Positions 7,101-21,310 of a DNA stretch of 64,000 nucleotides are shown here, one piece after another. A model generated the notes under the pieces. The model did not search any database. It had not been told where the DNA came from and saw only the letters and a list, made by a program, of their open reading frames with translations. Numbering within the stretch: position 1 is the stretch's first letter; each line of letters starts with the position of its first letter. The stretch covers positions 620,001 through 684,000 of the forward strand of contig NC_064037.1 in NCBI RefSeq assembly GCF_932526225.1, given 5' to 3'. The stretch comes from Nematostella vectensis. Lineage: Eukaryota > Cnidaria > Anthozoa > Actiniaria > Edwardsiidae. Both the position numbers and the translations under genes were made by a program.

Positions 7101-9919
7101 ACTTGACTACTAACGCAGCGACCCGTGTTCGATTCCCGCTGATAGCCTATTTTTTTTTCTTTATTTTTTTTTTCAAATATCGATAATTAATTATACTGTT
7201 CTTGGTGTGTCATGACATAAAAAGAAGGTATAGGGACATTTTTATGTACTCTCAGCATCTTTGATGTGCTCATGCTTTGTTCAGGATCCTGTACATATTT
7301 TATGCACACAAGAACTAACTAGATTCCTTGGATAACTTGATTAAGTAGATTCTAACATAGAGCATAGCGCTCGATAGATTGATATACCTTTTTTCCGAGT
7401 ATACTGTTTTATTTTTCCTAATGTTACTTTTTTGAATTTACATTCGGAAAAAAAATTATCGATTGTAACCTTTTGGAGGTTACACTCGTAAAACGAATTC
7501 CCGAATGTAACCCTGAAGCTTTTCCCGAATGTAACCTCCAGTCCGATGGTGACTTTGCTTGGTATAGTTTACGATACCAATAGTATTAAAAGTAATTTTC
7601 ATTACAATTCCCTTCAGCAATGCCACGTTAGTCTTTCGTTGCGGGCACTTGACTACTAACGCAGCGACCCGTGTTCGATTCCCGCTGATAGCCTATTTTT
7701 TTTTCTTTATTTTTTTTTTCAAATATCGATAATTAATTATACTGTTCTTGGTGTGTCATGACATAAAAAGAAGGTATAGGGACATTTTTATGTACTCTCA
7801 GCATCTTTGATGTGCTCATGCTTTGTTCAGGATCCTGTGCATATTATATGCACACAAGAACTAACTAGATTCCTTGGATAACATGATTAAGTAGATTCTA
7901 ACATAGAGCATAGCGCTCGATAGATTGATATACCTTTTTTTCCGAGTATACTGTTTTATTTTTCCTAATGTTACTTTTTGGAATTTACATTCGGAAAAAA
8001 AAAATTATCGATTGTAACCTTTTGGAGGTTACACTCGTAAAACAAATTCCCGAATGTAACCCTGAAGCTTTTCCCGAATGTAACCTCCATTCCGATGGTG
8101 ACTTTGCTTGGGATAGTTTACCATACCAATAGTATTAAAAGTAATTTTCATTACAATTCCCTTCAGCAATGCCACGTTAGTCTTTCGTTGCGGGCACTTG
8201 ACTACTAACGCAGCGACCCGGGTTCGATTCCCGCTGATAGCCTATTTTTTTTTCTTTATTTTTTTTTTTTCAAATATCGATACTTAATTATACTGTTCTT
8301 GGTGTGTCATGACATAAAAAGAAGGTATAGGGACATTTTTATGTACTCTCAGCATCTTTGATGTTCTCATGCTTTGTTCAGGATCCTGTACATATTTTAT
8401 GCACACAAGAACTAACTAGATTCCTTGGATAACTTGATTAAGTAGATTCTAACATAGAGCATAGCGCTCGATAGATTGATATACCTTTTTTCCGAGTATA
8501 CTGTTTTATTTTTCCTAATGTTACTTTTTTGAATTTACATTCGGAAAAAAAATTATCGATTGTAACCTTTTGGAGGTTACACTCGTAAAACAAATTCCCG
8601 AATGTAACCCTGAAGCTTTTCCCGAATGTAACCTCCAGTCCGATGGTGACTTTGCTTGGGATAGTTTACGATACCAATAGTATTAAAAGTAATTTTCATT
8701 ACAATTCCCTTCAGCAATGTCACGTTAGTCTTTCGTTGCGGGCACTTGTCTACTAACGCAGCGACCTGGGTTCGATTCCCGCTGATACCCTATTTTTTTT
8801 TTCTTTATTTTTTTTTTTAAATATCGATACTTAATTATACTGTTCTTGGTGTGTGACATAAAAAGAAGGTATAGGGACATTTTTATGTACTCTCAGCATC
8901 TTTGATGTGCTCATGCTTTGTTCAGGTTCCTGTACATATTATATGCACACAAGAACTAACTAGATTCCTTGGATAACATGATTAAGTAGATTCTAACATA
9001 GAGCATAGCGCTCGATAGATTGATATACCTTTTTTTCCGAGTATACTGTTTTATTTTTCCTAATGTTACTTTTTGGAATTTACATTCGGAAAAAAAATTA
9101 TCGATTGTAACCTTTTGGAGGTTACACTCGTAAAACAAATTCCCGAATGTAACCCTGAAGCTTTTCCCGAATGTAACCTCCAGTCCGATGGTGACTTTGC
9201 TTGGGATAGTTTACGATACCAATAGTATTAAAAGTAATTTTCATTACAATTCCCTTCAGCAATGTCACGTTAGTCTTTCGTTGCGGGCACTTGACTACTA
9301 ACGCAGCAACCCGGGTTCGATTCCCGCTGATAGCCTATTTTTTTTTTCTTTATTTTTTTTTTTTTTAATATCGATACTTAATTATACTGTTCTTGGTGTG
9401 TCATGACATAAAAAGAAGGTATAGGGATATTTTTATGTACTCTCAGCATCTTTGATGTGCTCATGCTTTGTTCAGGATCCTGTACATATTTTATGCACAC
9501 AAGAACTAACTAGATTCCTTGGATAACTTGATTAAGTAGATTCTAACATAGAGCATAGCGATCGATAGATTGATATACCTTTTTTTTCCGAGTATACGGT
9601 TTTATTTTTCCTAATGTTACTTTTTGGAATTTACATTCGGAAAAAAAATTATCGATTGTAACCTTTTGGAGGTTACACTCGTAAAACAAATTCCCGAATG
9701 TAACCCTGAAGCTTTTCCCGAATGTAACCTCCAGTCCGATGGTGACTTTGCTTGGGATAGTTTACGATACCAATAGTATTAAAAGTAATTTTCATTACAA
9801 TTCCCTTCAGCAATGTCACGTTAATCTTTCGTTGCGGGCACTTGACTACTAACGCAGCAACCCGGGTTCGATTCCCGCTGATAGCCTATTTGTTTTTTCT
9901 TTTTTTTTTTTTCAAATAT

Positions 9920-12020
9920 CGATACTTAATTATACTGTTCTTGGTGTGTCATGACATAAAAAGAAGGTATAGGGTCATTTTTATGTACTCTCAGCATCTT
10001 TGATGTGCTCATGCTTTGTTCAGGATCCTGTGCATATTATATGCACACAAGAACTAACTAGATTCCTTGGATAACATGATTAAGTAGATTCTAACATAGA
10101 GCATAGCGCTCAATAGATTGATATACCTTTTTTCCGAGTATACTGTTTTATTTTTCCTAATGTTACTTTTTTGAATTTACATTCGGAAAAAAAATTATCG
10201 ATTGTAACCTTTTGGAGGTTACACTCGTAAAACGAATTCCCGAATGTAACCCTGAAGCTTTTCCCGAATGTAACCTTCAGTCCGATGGTGACTTTGCTTG
10301 GGATAGTTTACGATACCAATAGTATTAAAAGTAATTTTCATTACAATTCCCTTCAGCAATGCCACGTTAGTCTTTCGTTGCGGGCACTTGACTACTAACG
10401 CAGCGACCCGGTTTCGATTCCCGCTGATAGCCTATTTTTTTTTTCTTTATTTTTTTTTCAAATATCGATACTTAATTATACTGTTCTTGGTGTGTCATGA
10501 CATAAAAAGAAGGTATAGGGACATTTTTATGTACTCTCAGCATCTTTGATGTGCTCATGCTTTGTTCAGGATCCTGTGCATATTATATGCACACAAGAAC
10601 TAACTAGATTCCTTGGATAACATGATTAAGTAGATTCTAACATAGAGCATAGCGCTCGATAGATTGATATACCTTTTTTCCGAGTATACTGTTTTATTTT
10701 TCCTAATGTTACTTTTTTGAATTTACATTCGGAAAAAAAATTATCGATTGTAACCTTTTGGAGGTTACACTCGTAAAACGAATTCCCGAAAGTAACCCTG
10801 AAGCTTTTCCCGAATGTAACCTCCAGTCCGATGGTGACTTTGCTTGGGATAGTTTACAATACCAATAGTATTAAAAGTAATTTTCATTACAATTCCCTTC
10901 AGCAATGCCACGTTAGTCTTTCGTTGCGGGCACTTGACTACTAACGCAGCGACCCGGGTTCGATTCCCGCTGATAGCCTATTTTTTTTTCTTTATTTTTT
11001 TTTTCAAATATCGATACTTAATTATACTGTTCTTGGTGTGTCATGACATAAAAAGAAGGTATAGGGACATTTTTATGTACTCTCAGCATCTTTGATGTGC
11101 TCATGCTTTGTTCAGGATCCTGTACATATTTTATGAACACAAGAACTAACTAGATTCCTTGGATAACTTGATTAAGTAGATTCTAACATAGAGCATAGCG
11201 CTCGATAGATTGATATACCTTTTTTTCCGAGTATACTGTTTTATTTTTCCTAATGTTACTTTTTGGAATTTACATTCGGAAAAAAAATTATCGATTGTAA
11301 CCTTTTGGAGGTTACACTCGTAAAACAAATTCCCGAATGTAACTGAAGCTTTTCCCGAATGTAACCTCCAGTCCGATGGTGACTTTGCTTGGGATAGTTT
11401 ACGATACCAATAGTATTAAAAGTAATTTTAATTACAATTCCCTTCAGCAATGTCACGTTAGTCTTTCGTTGCGGGCACTTGACTACTAACGCAGCGACCC
11501 GGTTTCGATTCCCCCAGATAGCCTATTTTTTTTTTCTTTATTTTTTTTTTTTTAAATATCGATACTTAATTATACTGTTCTTGGTGTGTAATGACATAAA
11601 AAGAAGGTATAGGGACATTTTTATGTACTCTCAGCATCTTTGATGTGCTCATGCTTTGTTCAGGATCCTGTACATATTTTATGCACACAAGAACTAACTA
11701 GATTCCTTGGATAACATGATTAAGTAGATTCTAACATAGAGCATAGCGCTCGATAGATTGATATACCTTTTTTTCCGAGTATACTGTTTTATTTTTCCTA
11801 ATGTTACTTTTTTGAATTTACATTCGGAAAAAAAATATCGATTGTAACCTTTTGGAGGTTACACTCGTAAAACGAATTCCCGAATGTAACCCTGAAGCTT
11901 TTCCCGAATGTAACCTCCAGTCCGATGGTGACTTTGCTTGGGATAGTTTACGATACCAATAGTATTAAAAGTAATTTTCATTACAATTCCCTTCAGCAAT
12001 GTCACGTTAGTCTTTCGTTG
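9920..12020 (+). repeat. Block B, copy 1 (about 4 monomers, paired with 13195-15300)
   Basis: Offset to its partner is about 3276 bp, six monomers. Shared rare states are GGGTCATTTTT (9973 and 13248), CCCGGTTTCG (10407 and 13683), TTTTATGAACACAAG (11130 and 14407) and the CCCCCAGATAGCC acceptor variant with GTGTGTAATGAC (monomers 22 and 28). Copy 1 has lost three C in GTAACTGAAG near 11341. Confidence 0.85.
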
Positions 12021-13194
12021 CGGGCACTAGACTACTAACGCAGCTACCCGAGTTCGATTCCCGCTGATAGCCTATATTTTTTTTCTTTATTTTTTTTTAA
12101 ATATCGATACTTAATTATACTGTTCTTGGTGTGTCATGACATAAAAAGAAGGTATAGGGATATTTTTATGTACTCTCAGCATCTTTGATGTGCTCATGCT
12201 TTGTTCAGGATCCTGTACATATTTTATGCACACAAGAACTAACTAGATTCCTTGGATAACTTGATTAAGTAGATTCTAACATAGAGCATAGCGCTCGATA
12301 GATTGATACACCTTTTTTCCGAGTATACTGTTTTATTTTTCCTAATGTTACTTTTTTGAATTTACATTCGGAAAAAAAATTATCGATTGTAACCTTTTGG
12401 AGGTTACACTCGTAAAACGAATTCCCGAATGTAACCCTGAAGCTTTTCCCGAATGTAACCTCCAGTCCGATGGTGACTATGCTTGGGATAGTTTACAATA
12501 CCAATAGTATTAAAAGTAATTTTCATTACAATTCCCTTCAGCAATGCCACGTTAGTCTTTCGTTGCGGTCACTTGACTACTAACGCAGCTACCCGGGTTC
12601 GATTCCCGCTGATAGCCTATTTTTTTTTCTTTATTTTTTTTTTAATATCGATACTTACTTAAACTGTTCTTGGTGTGTCATGACATAAAAAGAAGGTATA
12701 GGGATATTTTTATGTACTCTCAGCATCTTTGATGTGCTCATGCTTTGTTCAGGATCCTGTGCATATTATATGCACACAAGAACTAACTAGATTCCTTGGA
12801 TAACATGATTAAGTAGATTCTAACATAGAGCATAGCGCTCGATAGATTGATATACCTTTTTTCCGAGTATACTGTTTTATTTTTCCTAATGTTACTTTTT
12901 TGAATTTACATTCGGAAAAAAAATTATCGATTGTAACCTTTTGGAGGTTACACTCGTAAAACGAATTCCCGAAAGTAACCCTGAAGCTTTTCCCGAATGT
13001 AACCTCCAGTCCGATGGTGACTTTGCTTGGGATAGTTTACAATACCAATAGTATTAAAAGTAATTTTAATTACAATTCCCATCAGCAATGCCACGTTAGT
13101 CTTTCGTTGCGGGCACTTGACTACTAACGCAGCGACCCGGGTTCGATTCCCGCTGATAGCCTATTTTTTTTTCTTTATTTTTTTTTTCAAATAT
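12021..13194 (+). repeat. Spacer monomers 23-24 between the two Block B copies
   Basis: The states ACTAGAC, GCGGTCACTTG and ATACTTACTT link these two monomers to monomers 63-64 (33864-34951) and 69-70 (37141-38215). This pair therefore occurs three times in the window, separated by 40 and then 6 monomers. No non-satellite sequence is present. Confidence 0.75.
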
Positions 13195-15300
13195 CGATAC
13201 TTAATTATACTGTTCTTGGTGTGTCATGACATAAAAAGAAGGTATAGGGTCATTTTTATGTACTCTCAGCATCTTTGATGTGCTCATGCTTTGTTCAGGA
13301 TCCTGTGCATATTATATGCACACAAGAACTAACTAGATTCCTTGGATAACATGATTAAGTAGATTCTAACATAGAGCATAGCGCTCGATAGATTGATATA
13401 CCTTTTTTCCGAGTATACTGTTTTATTTTTCCTAATGTTACTTTTTTGAATTTACATTCGGAAAAAAAATTATCGATTGTAACCTTTTGGAGGTTACACT
13501 CGTAAATCGAATTCCCGAATGTAACCCTGAAGCTTTTCCCGAATGTAACCTCCAGTCCGATGGTGACTTTGCTTGGGATAGTTTACGATACCAATAGTAT
13601 TAAAAGTAATTTTCATTACAATTCCCTTCAGCAATGCCACGTTAGTCTTTCGTTGCGGGCACTTGACTACTAACGCAGCGACCCGGTTTCGATTCCCGCT
13701 GATAGCCTATTTTTTTTTTCTTTATTTTTTTTTTCAAATATCGATACTTAATTATACTGTTCTTGGTGTGTCATGACATAAAAAGAAGGTATAGGGACAT
13801 TTTTATGTACTCTCAGCATCTTTGATGTGCTCATGCTTTGTTCAGGATCCTGTGCATATTATATGCACACAAGAACTAACTAGATTCCTTGGATAACATG
13901 ATTAAGTAGATTCTAACATAGAGCATAGCGCTCGATAGATTGATATACCTTTTTTCCGAGTATACTGTTTTATTTTTCCTAATGTTACTTTTTTGAATTT
14001 ACATTCGGAAAAAAAATTATCGATTGTAACCTTTTGGAGGTTACACTTGTAAAACGAATTCCCGAAAGTAACCCTGAAGCTTTTCCCGAATGTAACCTCC
14101 AGTCCGATGGTGACTTTGCTTGGGATAGTTTACAATACCAATAGTATTAAAAGTAATTTTCATTACAATTCCCTTCAGCAATGCCACGTTAGTCTTTCGT
14201 TGCGGGCACTTGACTACTAACGCAGCGACCCGGGTTCGATTCCCGCTGATAGCCTATTTTTTTTTCTTTATTTTTTTTTTCAAATATCGATACTTAATTA
14301 TACTGTTCTTGGTGTGTCATGACATAAAAAGAAGGTATAGGGACATTTTTATGTACTCTCAGCATCTTTGATGTGCTCATGCTTTGTTCAGGATCCTGTA
14401 CATATTTTATGAACACAAGAACTAACTAGATTCCTTGGATAACTTGATTAAGTAGATTCTAACATAGAGCATAGCGCTCGATAGATTGATATACCTTTTT
14501 TTCCGAGTATACTGTTTTATTTTTCCTAATGTTACTTTTTGGAATTTACATTCGGAAAAAAAATTATCGATTGTAACCTTTTGGAGGTTACACTCGTAAA
14601 ACAAATTCCCGAATGTAACCCTGAAGCTTTTCCCGAATGTAACCTCCAGTCCGATGGTGACTTTGCTTGGGATAGTTTACGATACCAATAGTATTAAAAG
14701 TAATTTTAATTACAATTCCCTTCAGCAATGTCACGTTAGTCTTTCGTTGCGGGCACTTGACTACTAACGCAGCGACCCGGTTTCGATTCCCCCAGATAGC
14801 CTATTTTTTTTTTCTTTATTTTTTTTTTTAAATATCGATACTTAATTATACTGTTCTTGGTGTGTAATGACATAAAAAGAAGGTATAGGGACATTTTTAT
14901 GTACTCTCAGCATCTTTGATGTGCTCATGCTTTGTTCAGGATCCTGTACATATTTTATGCACACAAGAACTAACTAGATTCCTTGGATAACATGATTAAG
15001 TAGATTCTAACATAGAGCATAGCGCTCGATAGATTGATATACCTTTTTTTTCGAGTATACTGTTTTATTTTTCCTAATGTTACTTTTTTGAATTTACATT
15101 CGGAAAAAAAATATCGATTGTAACCTTTTGGAGGTTTCACTCGTAAAACGAATTCCCGAATGTAACCCTGAAGCTTTTCCCGAATATAACCTCCAGTCCG
15201 ATTGTGACTTTGCTTTGGATAGTTTACGATACCAATAGTATTAAAAGTAATTTTCATTACAATTCCCTTCAGCTATGCCACGTTAGTCTTTCGTTGCGGG
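13195..15300 (+). repeat. Block B, copy 2
   Basis: This is the partner of 9920-12020, carrying the same series of rare variants in the same order. Its last monomer (14755-15301) recurs again in modified form as monomer 30 (15848-16394), which also has CCCGGTTTCG and the CCCCCAGATAGCC ending. Monomers 28-31 thus show a further local two-monomer step. Confidence 0.85.
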
Positions 15301-16599
15301 CACTTGACTACTAACGCAGCTACCCGGGTTCGATTCCCGCTGATAGCCTATTTTTTTTTCTTTATTTTTTTTTTAAATATCGATACTTAATTATACTGTT
15401 CTTGGTGTGTCATGACATAAAAAGAAGGTATAGGGACATTTTTATGTACTCTCAGCATCTTTGATGTGCTCATGCTTTGTTCAGGATCCTGTACATATTT
15501 TATGCACACAAGAACTAACTAGATTCCTTGGATAACATGATTAAGTAGATTCTAACATAGAGCATAGCGCTCGATAGATTGATATACCTTTTTTTCCGAG
15601 TATACTGTTTTATTTTTCCTAATGTTACTTTTTGGAATTTACATTCGGAAAAAAAATTATCGATTGTAACCTTTTGGAGGTTACACTCGTAAAACAAATT
15701 CCCGAATGTAACCCTGAAGCTTTTCCCGAATGTAACCTCCAGTCCGATGGTGACTTTGCTTGGGATAGTTTACGATACCAATAGTATTAAAAGTAATTTT
15801 AATTACAATTCCCTTCAGCAATGTCACGTTAGTCTTTCGTTGCGGGCACTTGACTACTAACGCAGCGACCCGGTTTCGATTCCCCCAGATAGCCTTTTTT
15901 TTTTTCTTTATTTTTTTTTTTTAAATATCGATACTTAATTATACTGTTCTTGGTGTGTAATGACATAAAAAGAAGGTATAGGGACATTTTTATGTACTCT
16001 CAGCATCTTTGATGTGCTCATGCTTTGTTCAGGATCCTGTACATATTTTATGCACACAAGAACTAACTAGATTCCTTGGATAACATGATTAAGTAGATTC
16101 TAACATAGAGCATAGCGCTCGATAGATTGATATACCTTTTTTTCCGAGTATACTGTTTTATTTTTCCTAATGTTACTTTTTGGAATTTACATTCGGAAAA
16201 AAAATATCGATTGTAACCTTTTGGAGGTTACACTCGTAAAACGAATTCCCGAATGTAACCCTGAAGCTTTTCCCGAATGTAACCTCCAGTCCGATTGTGA
16301 CTTTGCTTGGGATAGTTTACAATACCAATAGTATTAAAAGTAATTTTCATTACAATTCCCTTCAGCTATGCCACGTTAGTCTTTCGTTGCGGGCACTTGA
16401 CTACTAACGCAGCTACCCGTGTTCGATTCCCGCTGATAGCCTATTTTTTTTTCTTTATTTTTTTTTTTAAATATCGATACTTAATTATACTGTTCTTGGT
16501 GTGTCATGACATAAAAAGAAGGTATAGGGACATTTTTATGTACTCTCAGCATCTTTGATGTGCTCATGCTTTGTTCAGGATCCTGTACATATTTTATGC

Positions 16600-19500
16600 A
16601 CACAAGAACTAACTAGATTCCTTGGATAACTTGATTAAGTAGATTCTAACATAGAGCATAGCGCTCGATAGATTGATATACCTTTTTTTCCGAGCATACT
16701 GTTTTATTTTTCCTAATGTTACTTTTTGGAATTTACATTCGGAAAAAAAATTATCGATTGTAACCTTTTGGAGGTTACACTCGTAAAACAAATTCCCGAA
16801 TGTAACCCTGAAGCTTTTCCCGAATGTAACCTCCAGTCCGATGGTGACTTTGCTTGGGATAGTTTACCATACCAATAGTATTAAAAGTAATTTTAATTAC
16901 AATTCCCTTCAGCTATGCCACGTTAGTCTTTCGTTGCGGGCACTTGACTACTAACGCAGCTACCCGGGTTCGATTCCCGCTGATAGCCTATTTTTTTTTC
17001 TTTATTTTTTTTTTAAATATCGATACTTAATTATACTGTTCTTGGTGTGTCATGACATAAAAAGAAGGTATAGGGACATTTTTATGTACTCTCAGCATCT
17101 TTGATGTGCTCATGCTTTGTTCAGGATCCTGTACATATTTTATGCACACAAGAACTAACTAGATTCCTTGGATAACTTGATTAAGTAGATTCTAACATAG
17201 AGCATAGCGCTCGATAGATTGATATACCTTTTTTTCCGAGCATACTGTTTTATTTTTCCTAATGTTACTTTTTGGAATTTACATTCGGAAAAAAAATTAT
17301 CGATTGTAACCTTTTGGAGGTTACACTCGTAAAACAAATTCCCGAATGTAACCCTGAAGCTTTTCCCGAATGTAACCTCCAGTCCGATGGTGACTTGGCT
17401 TGGGATAGTTTACCATACCAATAGTATTAAAAGTAATTTTAATTACAATTCCCTTCAGCTATGCCACGTTAGTCTTTCGTTGCGGGCACTTGACTACTAA
17501 CGCAGCTACCCGGGTTCGATTCCCGCTGATAGCCTATTTTTTTTTCTTTATTTTTTTTTTAAATATCGATACTTAATTATACTGTTCTTGGTGTGTCATG
17601 ACATAAAAAGAAGGTATAGGGACATTTTTATGTACTCTCAGCATCTTTGATGTGCTCATGCTTTGTTCAGGATCCTGTACATATTTTATGCACACAAGAA
17701 CTAACTAGATTCCTTGGATAACTTGATTAAGTAGATTCTAACATAGAGCATAGCGCTCGATAGATTGATATACCTTTTTTTCCGAGCATACTGTTTTATT
17801 TTTCCTAATGTTACTTTTTGGAATTTACATTCGGAAAAAAAATTATCGATTGTAACCTTTTGGAGGTTACACTCGTAAAACGAATTCCCGAATGTAACCC
17901 TGAAGCTTTTCCCGAATGTAACCTCCAGTCCGATGGTGACTTTGCTTGGGATAGTTTACGATACCAATAGTATTAAAAGTAATTTTCATTACAATTCCCT
18001 TCAGCAATGCCACGTTAGTCTTTCGTTGCGGGCACTTGACTACTAACGCAGCGACCCGGGTTCGATTCCCGCTGATAGCCTATTTTTTTTTCTTTATTTT
18101 TTTTTTCAAATATCGATACTTAATTATACTGTTCTTGGTGTGTCATGACATAAAAAGAAGGTATAGGGACATTTTTATGTACTCTCAGCATCTTTGATGT
18201 TCTCATGCTTTGTTCAGAATCCTGTACATATTTTATGCACACAAGAACTAACTAGATTCCTTGGATAACTTGATTAAGTAGATTCTAACATAGAGCATAG
18301 CGCTCGATAGATTGATATACCTTTTTTTCCGAGTATACTGTTTTATTTTTCCTAATGTTACTTTTTGGAATTTACATTCGGAAAAAAAAATTATCGATTG
18401 TAACCTTTTGGAGGTTACACTCGTAAAACAAATTCCCGAATGTAACCCTGAAGCTTTTCCCGAATGTAACCTCCAGTCCGATGGTGACTTTGCTTGGGAT
18501 AGTTTACGATACCAATAGTATTAAAAGTAATTTTCATTACAATTCCCTTCAGCAATGCCACGTTAGTCTATCGTTGCGGGCACTTGACTACTAACGCAGC
18601 GACCCGGGTTCGATTCCCGCTGATAGCCTATTTTTTTTTTTATTTTTATTTTTTAAATATCGATACTTAATTATACTGTTCTTGGTGTGTCATGACATAA
18701 AAAGAAGGTATAGGGACATTTTTATGTACTCTCAGCATCTTTGATGTTCTCATGCTTTGTTCAGGATCCTGTACATATTTTATGCACACAAGAACTAACT
18801 AGATTCCTTGGATAACTTGATTAAGTAGATTCTAACATAGAGCATAGCGCTCGATAGATTGATATACCTTTTTTCCGAGTATACTGTTTTATTTTTCCTA
18901 ATGTTACTTTTTTGAATTTACATTCGGAAAAAAAATTATCGATTGTAACCTTTTCGAGGTTACACTCGTAAAACAAATTCCCGAATGTAACCCTGAAGCT
19001 TTTCCCGAATGTAACCTCCAGTCCGATGGTGACTTTGCTTGGGATAGTTTACGATACCAATAGTATTAAAAGTAATTTTCATTACAATTCCCTTCAGCAA
19101 TGCCACGTTAGTCTTTTGTTGCGGGCACTTGACTACTAACGCAGCGACCCGGGTTCGATTCCCGCTGATAGCCTATTTTTTTTCTTTATTTTTTTTTTTA
19201 AATATCGATACTTAATTATACTGTTCTTGGTGTGTCATGACATAAAAAGAAGGTATAGGGACATTTTTATGTACTCTCGGCATCTTTGATGTGCTCATGC
19301 TTTGTTCAGGATCCTGTACATATTTTATGCACACAAGAACTAACTAGATTCCTTGGATAACTTGATTAAGTAGATTCTAACATAGAGCATAGCGCTCGAT
19401 AGATTGATATACCTTTTTTTCCGAGTATACTGTTTTATTTTTCCTAATGTTACTTTTTGGAATTTACATTCGGAAAAAAAATTATCGATTGTAACCTTTT

Positions 19501-21310
19501 GGAGGTTACACTCGTAAAACAAATTCCCGAATGTAACCCTGAAGCTTTTCCCGAATGTAACCTCCAGTCCGATGGTGACTTTGCTTGGGATAGTTTACGA
19601 TACCAATAGTATTAAAAGTAATTTTCATTACAATTCCCTTCAGCAATGCCACGTTAGTCTATCGTTGCGGGCACTTGACTACTAACGCAGCGACCCGGGT
19701 TCGATTCCCGCTGATAGCCTATTTTTTTACTTTCTTTTTGTTTTTAAATATCGATACTTAATTATACTGTTCTTGGTGTGTCATGACATAAAAAGAAGGT
19801 ATAGGGACATTTTTATGTACTCTCGGCATCTTTGATGTGCTCATGCTTTGTTCAGGATCCTGTACATATTTTATGCACACAAGAACTAACTAGATTCCTT
19901 GTATAACTTGATTAAGTAGATTCTAACATAGAGCATAGCGCTCGATAGATTGATATACCTTTTTTTCCGAGTATACTGTTTTATTTTTCCTAATGTTACT
20001 TTTTGGAATTTACATTCGGAAAAAAAATTATCGATTGTAACCTTTTGGAGGTTACACTCGTAAAACAAATTCCCGAAAGTAACCCTGAAGCTTTTCCCGA
20101 ATGTAACCTCCAGTCCGATGGTGACTTTGCTTGGGATAGTTTACGATACCAATAGTATTAAAAGTAATTTTCATTACAATTCCCTTCAGCAATGTCACGT
20201 TAGTCTTTTGTTGCGGGCACTTGACTACTAACGCAGCGACCCGGGTTCGATTCCCCCAGATAGCCTATTTTTTTTTTTTTATTTTTTTTTTTAAATATCG
20301 ATACTTAATTATACTGTTCTTGGTGTGTAATGACATAAAAAGAAGGTATAAGGACATTTTTATGTACTCTCAGCATCTTTGATGTGCTCATGCTTTGTTC
20401 AGGATCCTGTACATATTTTATGCACACAAGAACTAACTAGATTCCTTGGATAACATGATTAAGTAGATTCTAACATAGAGCATAGCGCTCGATAGATTGA
20501 TATACCTTTTTTTCCGAGTATACTGTTTTATTTTTCCTATTGTTACTTTTGTGAATTTACATTCGGAAAAAAAAATATCGATAGTAACCTTTTGGAGGTT
20601 ACACTCGTAAAACGAATTCCCGAATGTAACCCTGAAGCTTTTCCCGAATGTAACCTCCAGTCCGATTGTGACTTTGCTTGGGATAGTTTACGATACCAAT
20701 AATATTAAAAGTAATTTTCATTACAATTCCCTTCAGCAATGCCACGTTAGTCTTTCGTTGCGGGCACTTGACTACTAACGCAGCTACACGGGTTCGATTC
20801 CCGCTGATAGCCTATTTTTTTTCTTTATTTTTTTTTTAAATATCGATACTTAATTATACTGTTCTTGGTGTGTCATGACATAAGAAGAAGGTATAGGGAC
20901 ATTTTTATGTACTCTCAGCATCTTTGATGTGCTCATGCTTTGTTCAGGATCCTGTACATATTTTATGCACACAAGAACTAACTAGATTCCTTGGATAACT
21001 TGATTAAGTATATTCTAACATAGAGCATAGCGCTCGATAGATTGATATACCTTTTTTTCCGAGTATACTGTTTTATTTTTCCTAATGTTACTTTTTGGAA
21101 TTTACATTCGGAAAAAAAATTATCGATTGTAACCTTTTGGAGGTTACACTCGTAAAACAAATTCCCGAATGTAACCCTGAAGCTTTTCCCGAATGTAACC
21201 TCCAGTCCGATGGTGACTTTGCTTGGGATAGTTTACGATACCAATAGTATTAAAAGTAATTTTCATTACATTTCCCTTCAGCAATGCCACGTTAGTCTTT
21301 CTTTGCGGGC
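16600..21310 (+). repeat. 17-monomer-offset duplication, copy 1
   Basis: Most of this stretch recurs about 9275-9277 bp downstream at 25880-30585. Shared rare states in order are GAGCATACTG (monomers 31-33 and 48-49), CAGAATCC with GTTCTCATG (18214 and 27490), TTTTCGAGG (18952 and 28224), CTCGGCATC, CCTTGTATAAC (19897 and 29171), CCAATAATATT and CATAAGAAGAAGG (20879 and 30152). Monomers 33 and 50 do not match each other, so the relation is mosaic and not a single clean copy. Confidence 0.85.

Larger units (their letters stand above)
1..9912 (+). repeat. Block A, copy 1: 18-monomer higher-order block
   Basis: This stretch corresponds base for base to 42042-51951 with an offset of 42041 (42039 after about 8.0 kb). 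The ordered monomer lengths 544, 546, 545, 550, 545, 547, 544, 548, 544, 546, 545, 550, 546, 546, 549, 548, 545, 551 are repeated there, apart from 547 in place of 549. Differences that I found are TTTGTTTGG against TTTGCTTGG (near 3188), two extra A in a run near 7996, ACTTGTCTAC against ACTTGACTAC (near 8749) and GTTAATC against GTTAGTC (near 9822). Homology stops in the T-tract near 9912. The left edge lies outside the window. Confidence 0.93.

Noticed and set aside
1-9912. Block A duplication as pure assembly artefact
   Set aside because: The two copies differ at several positions and end in different monomer contexts, which fits real amplification better. Not excluded without reads.
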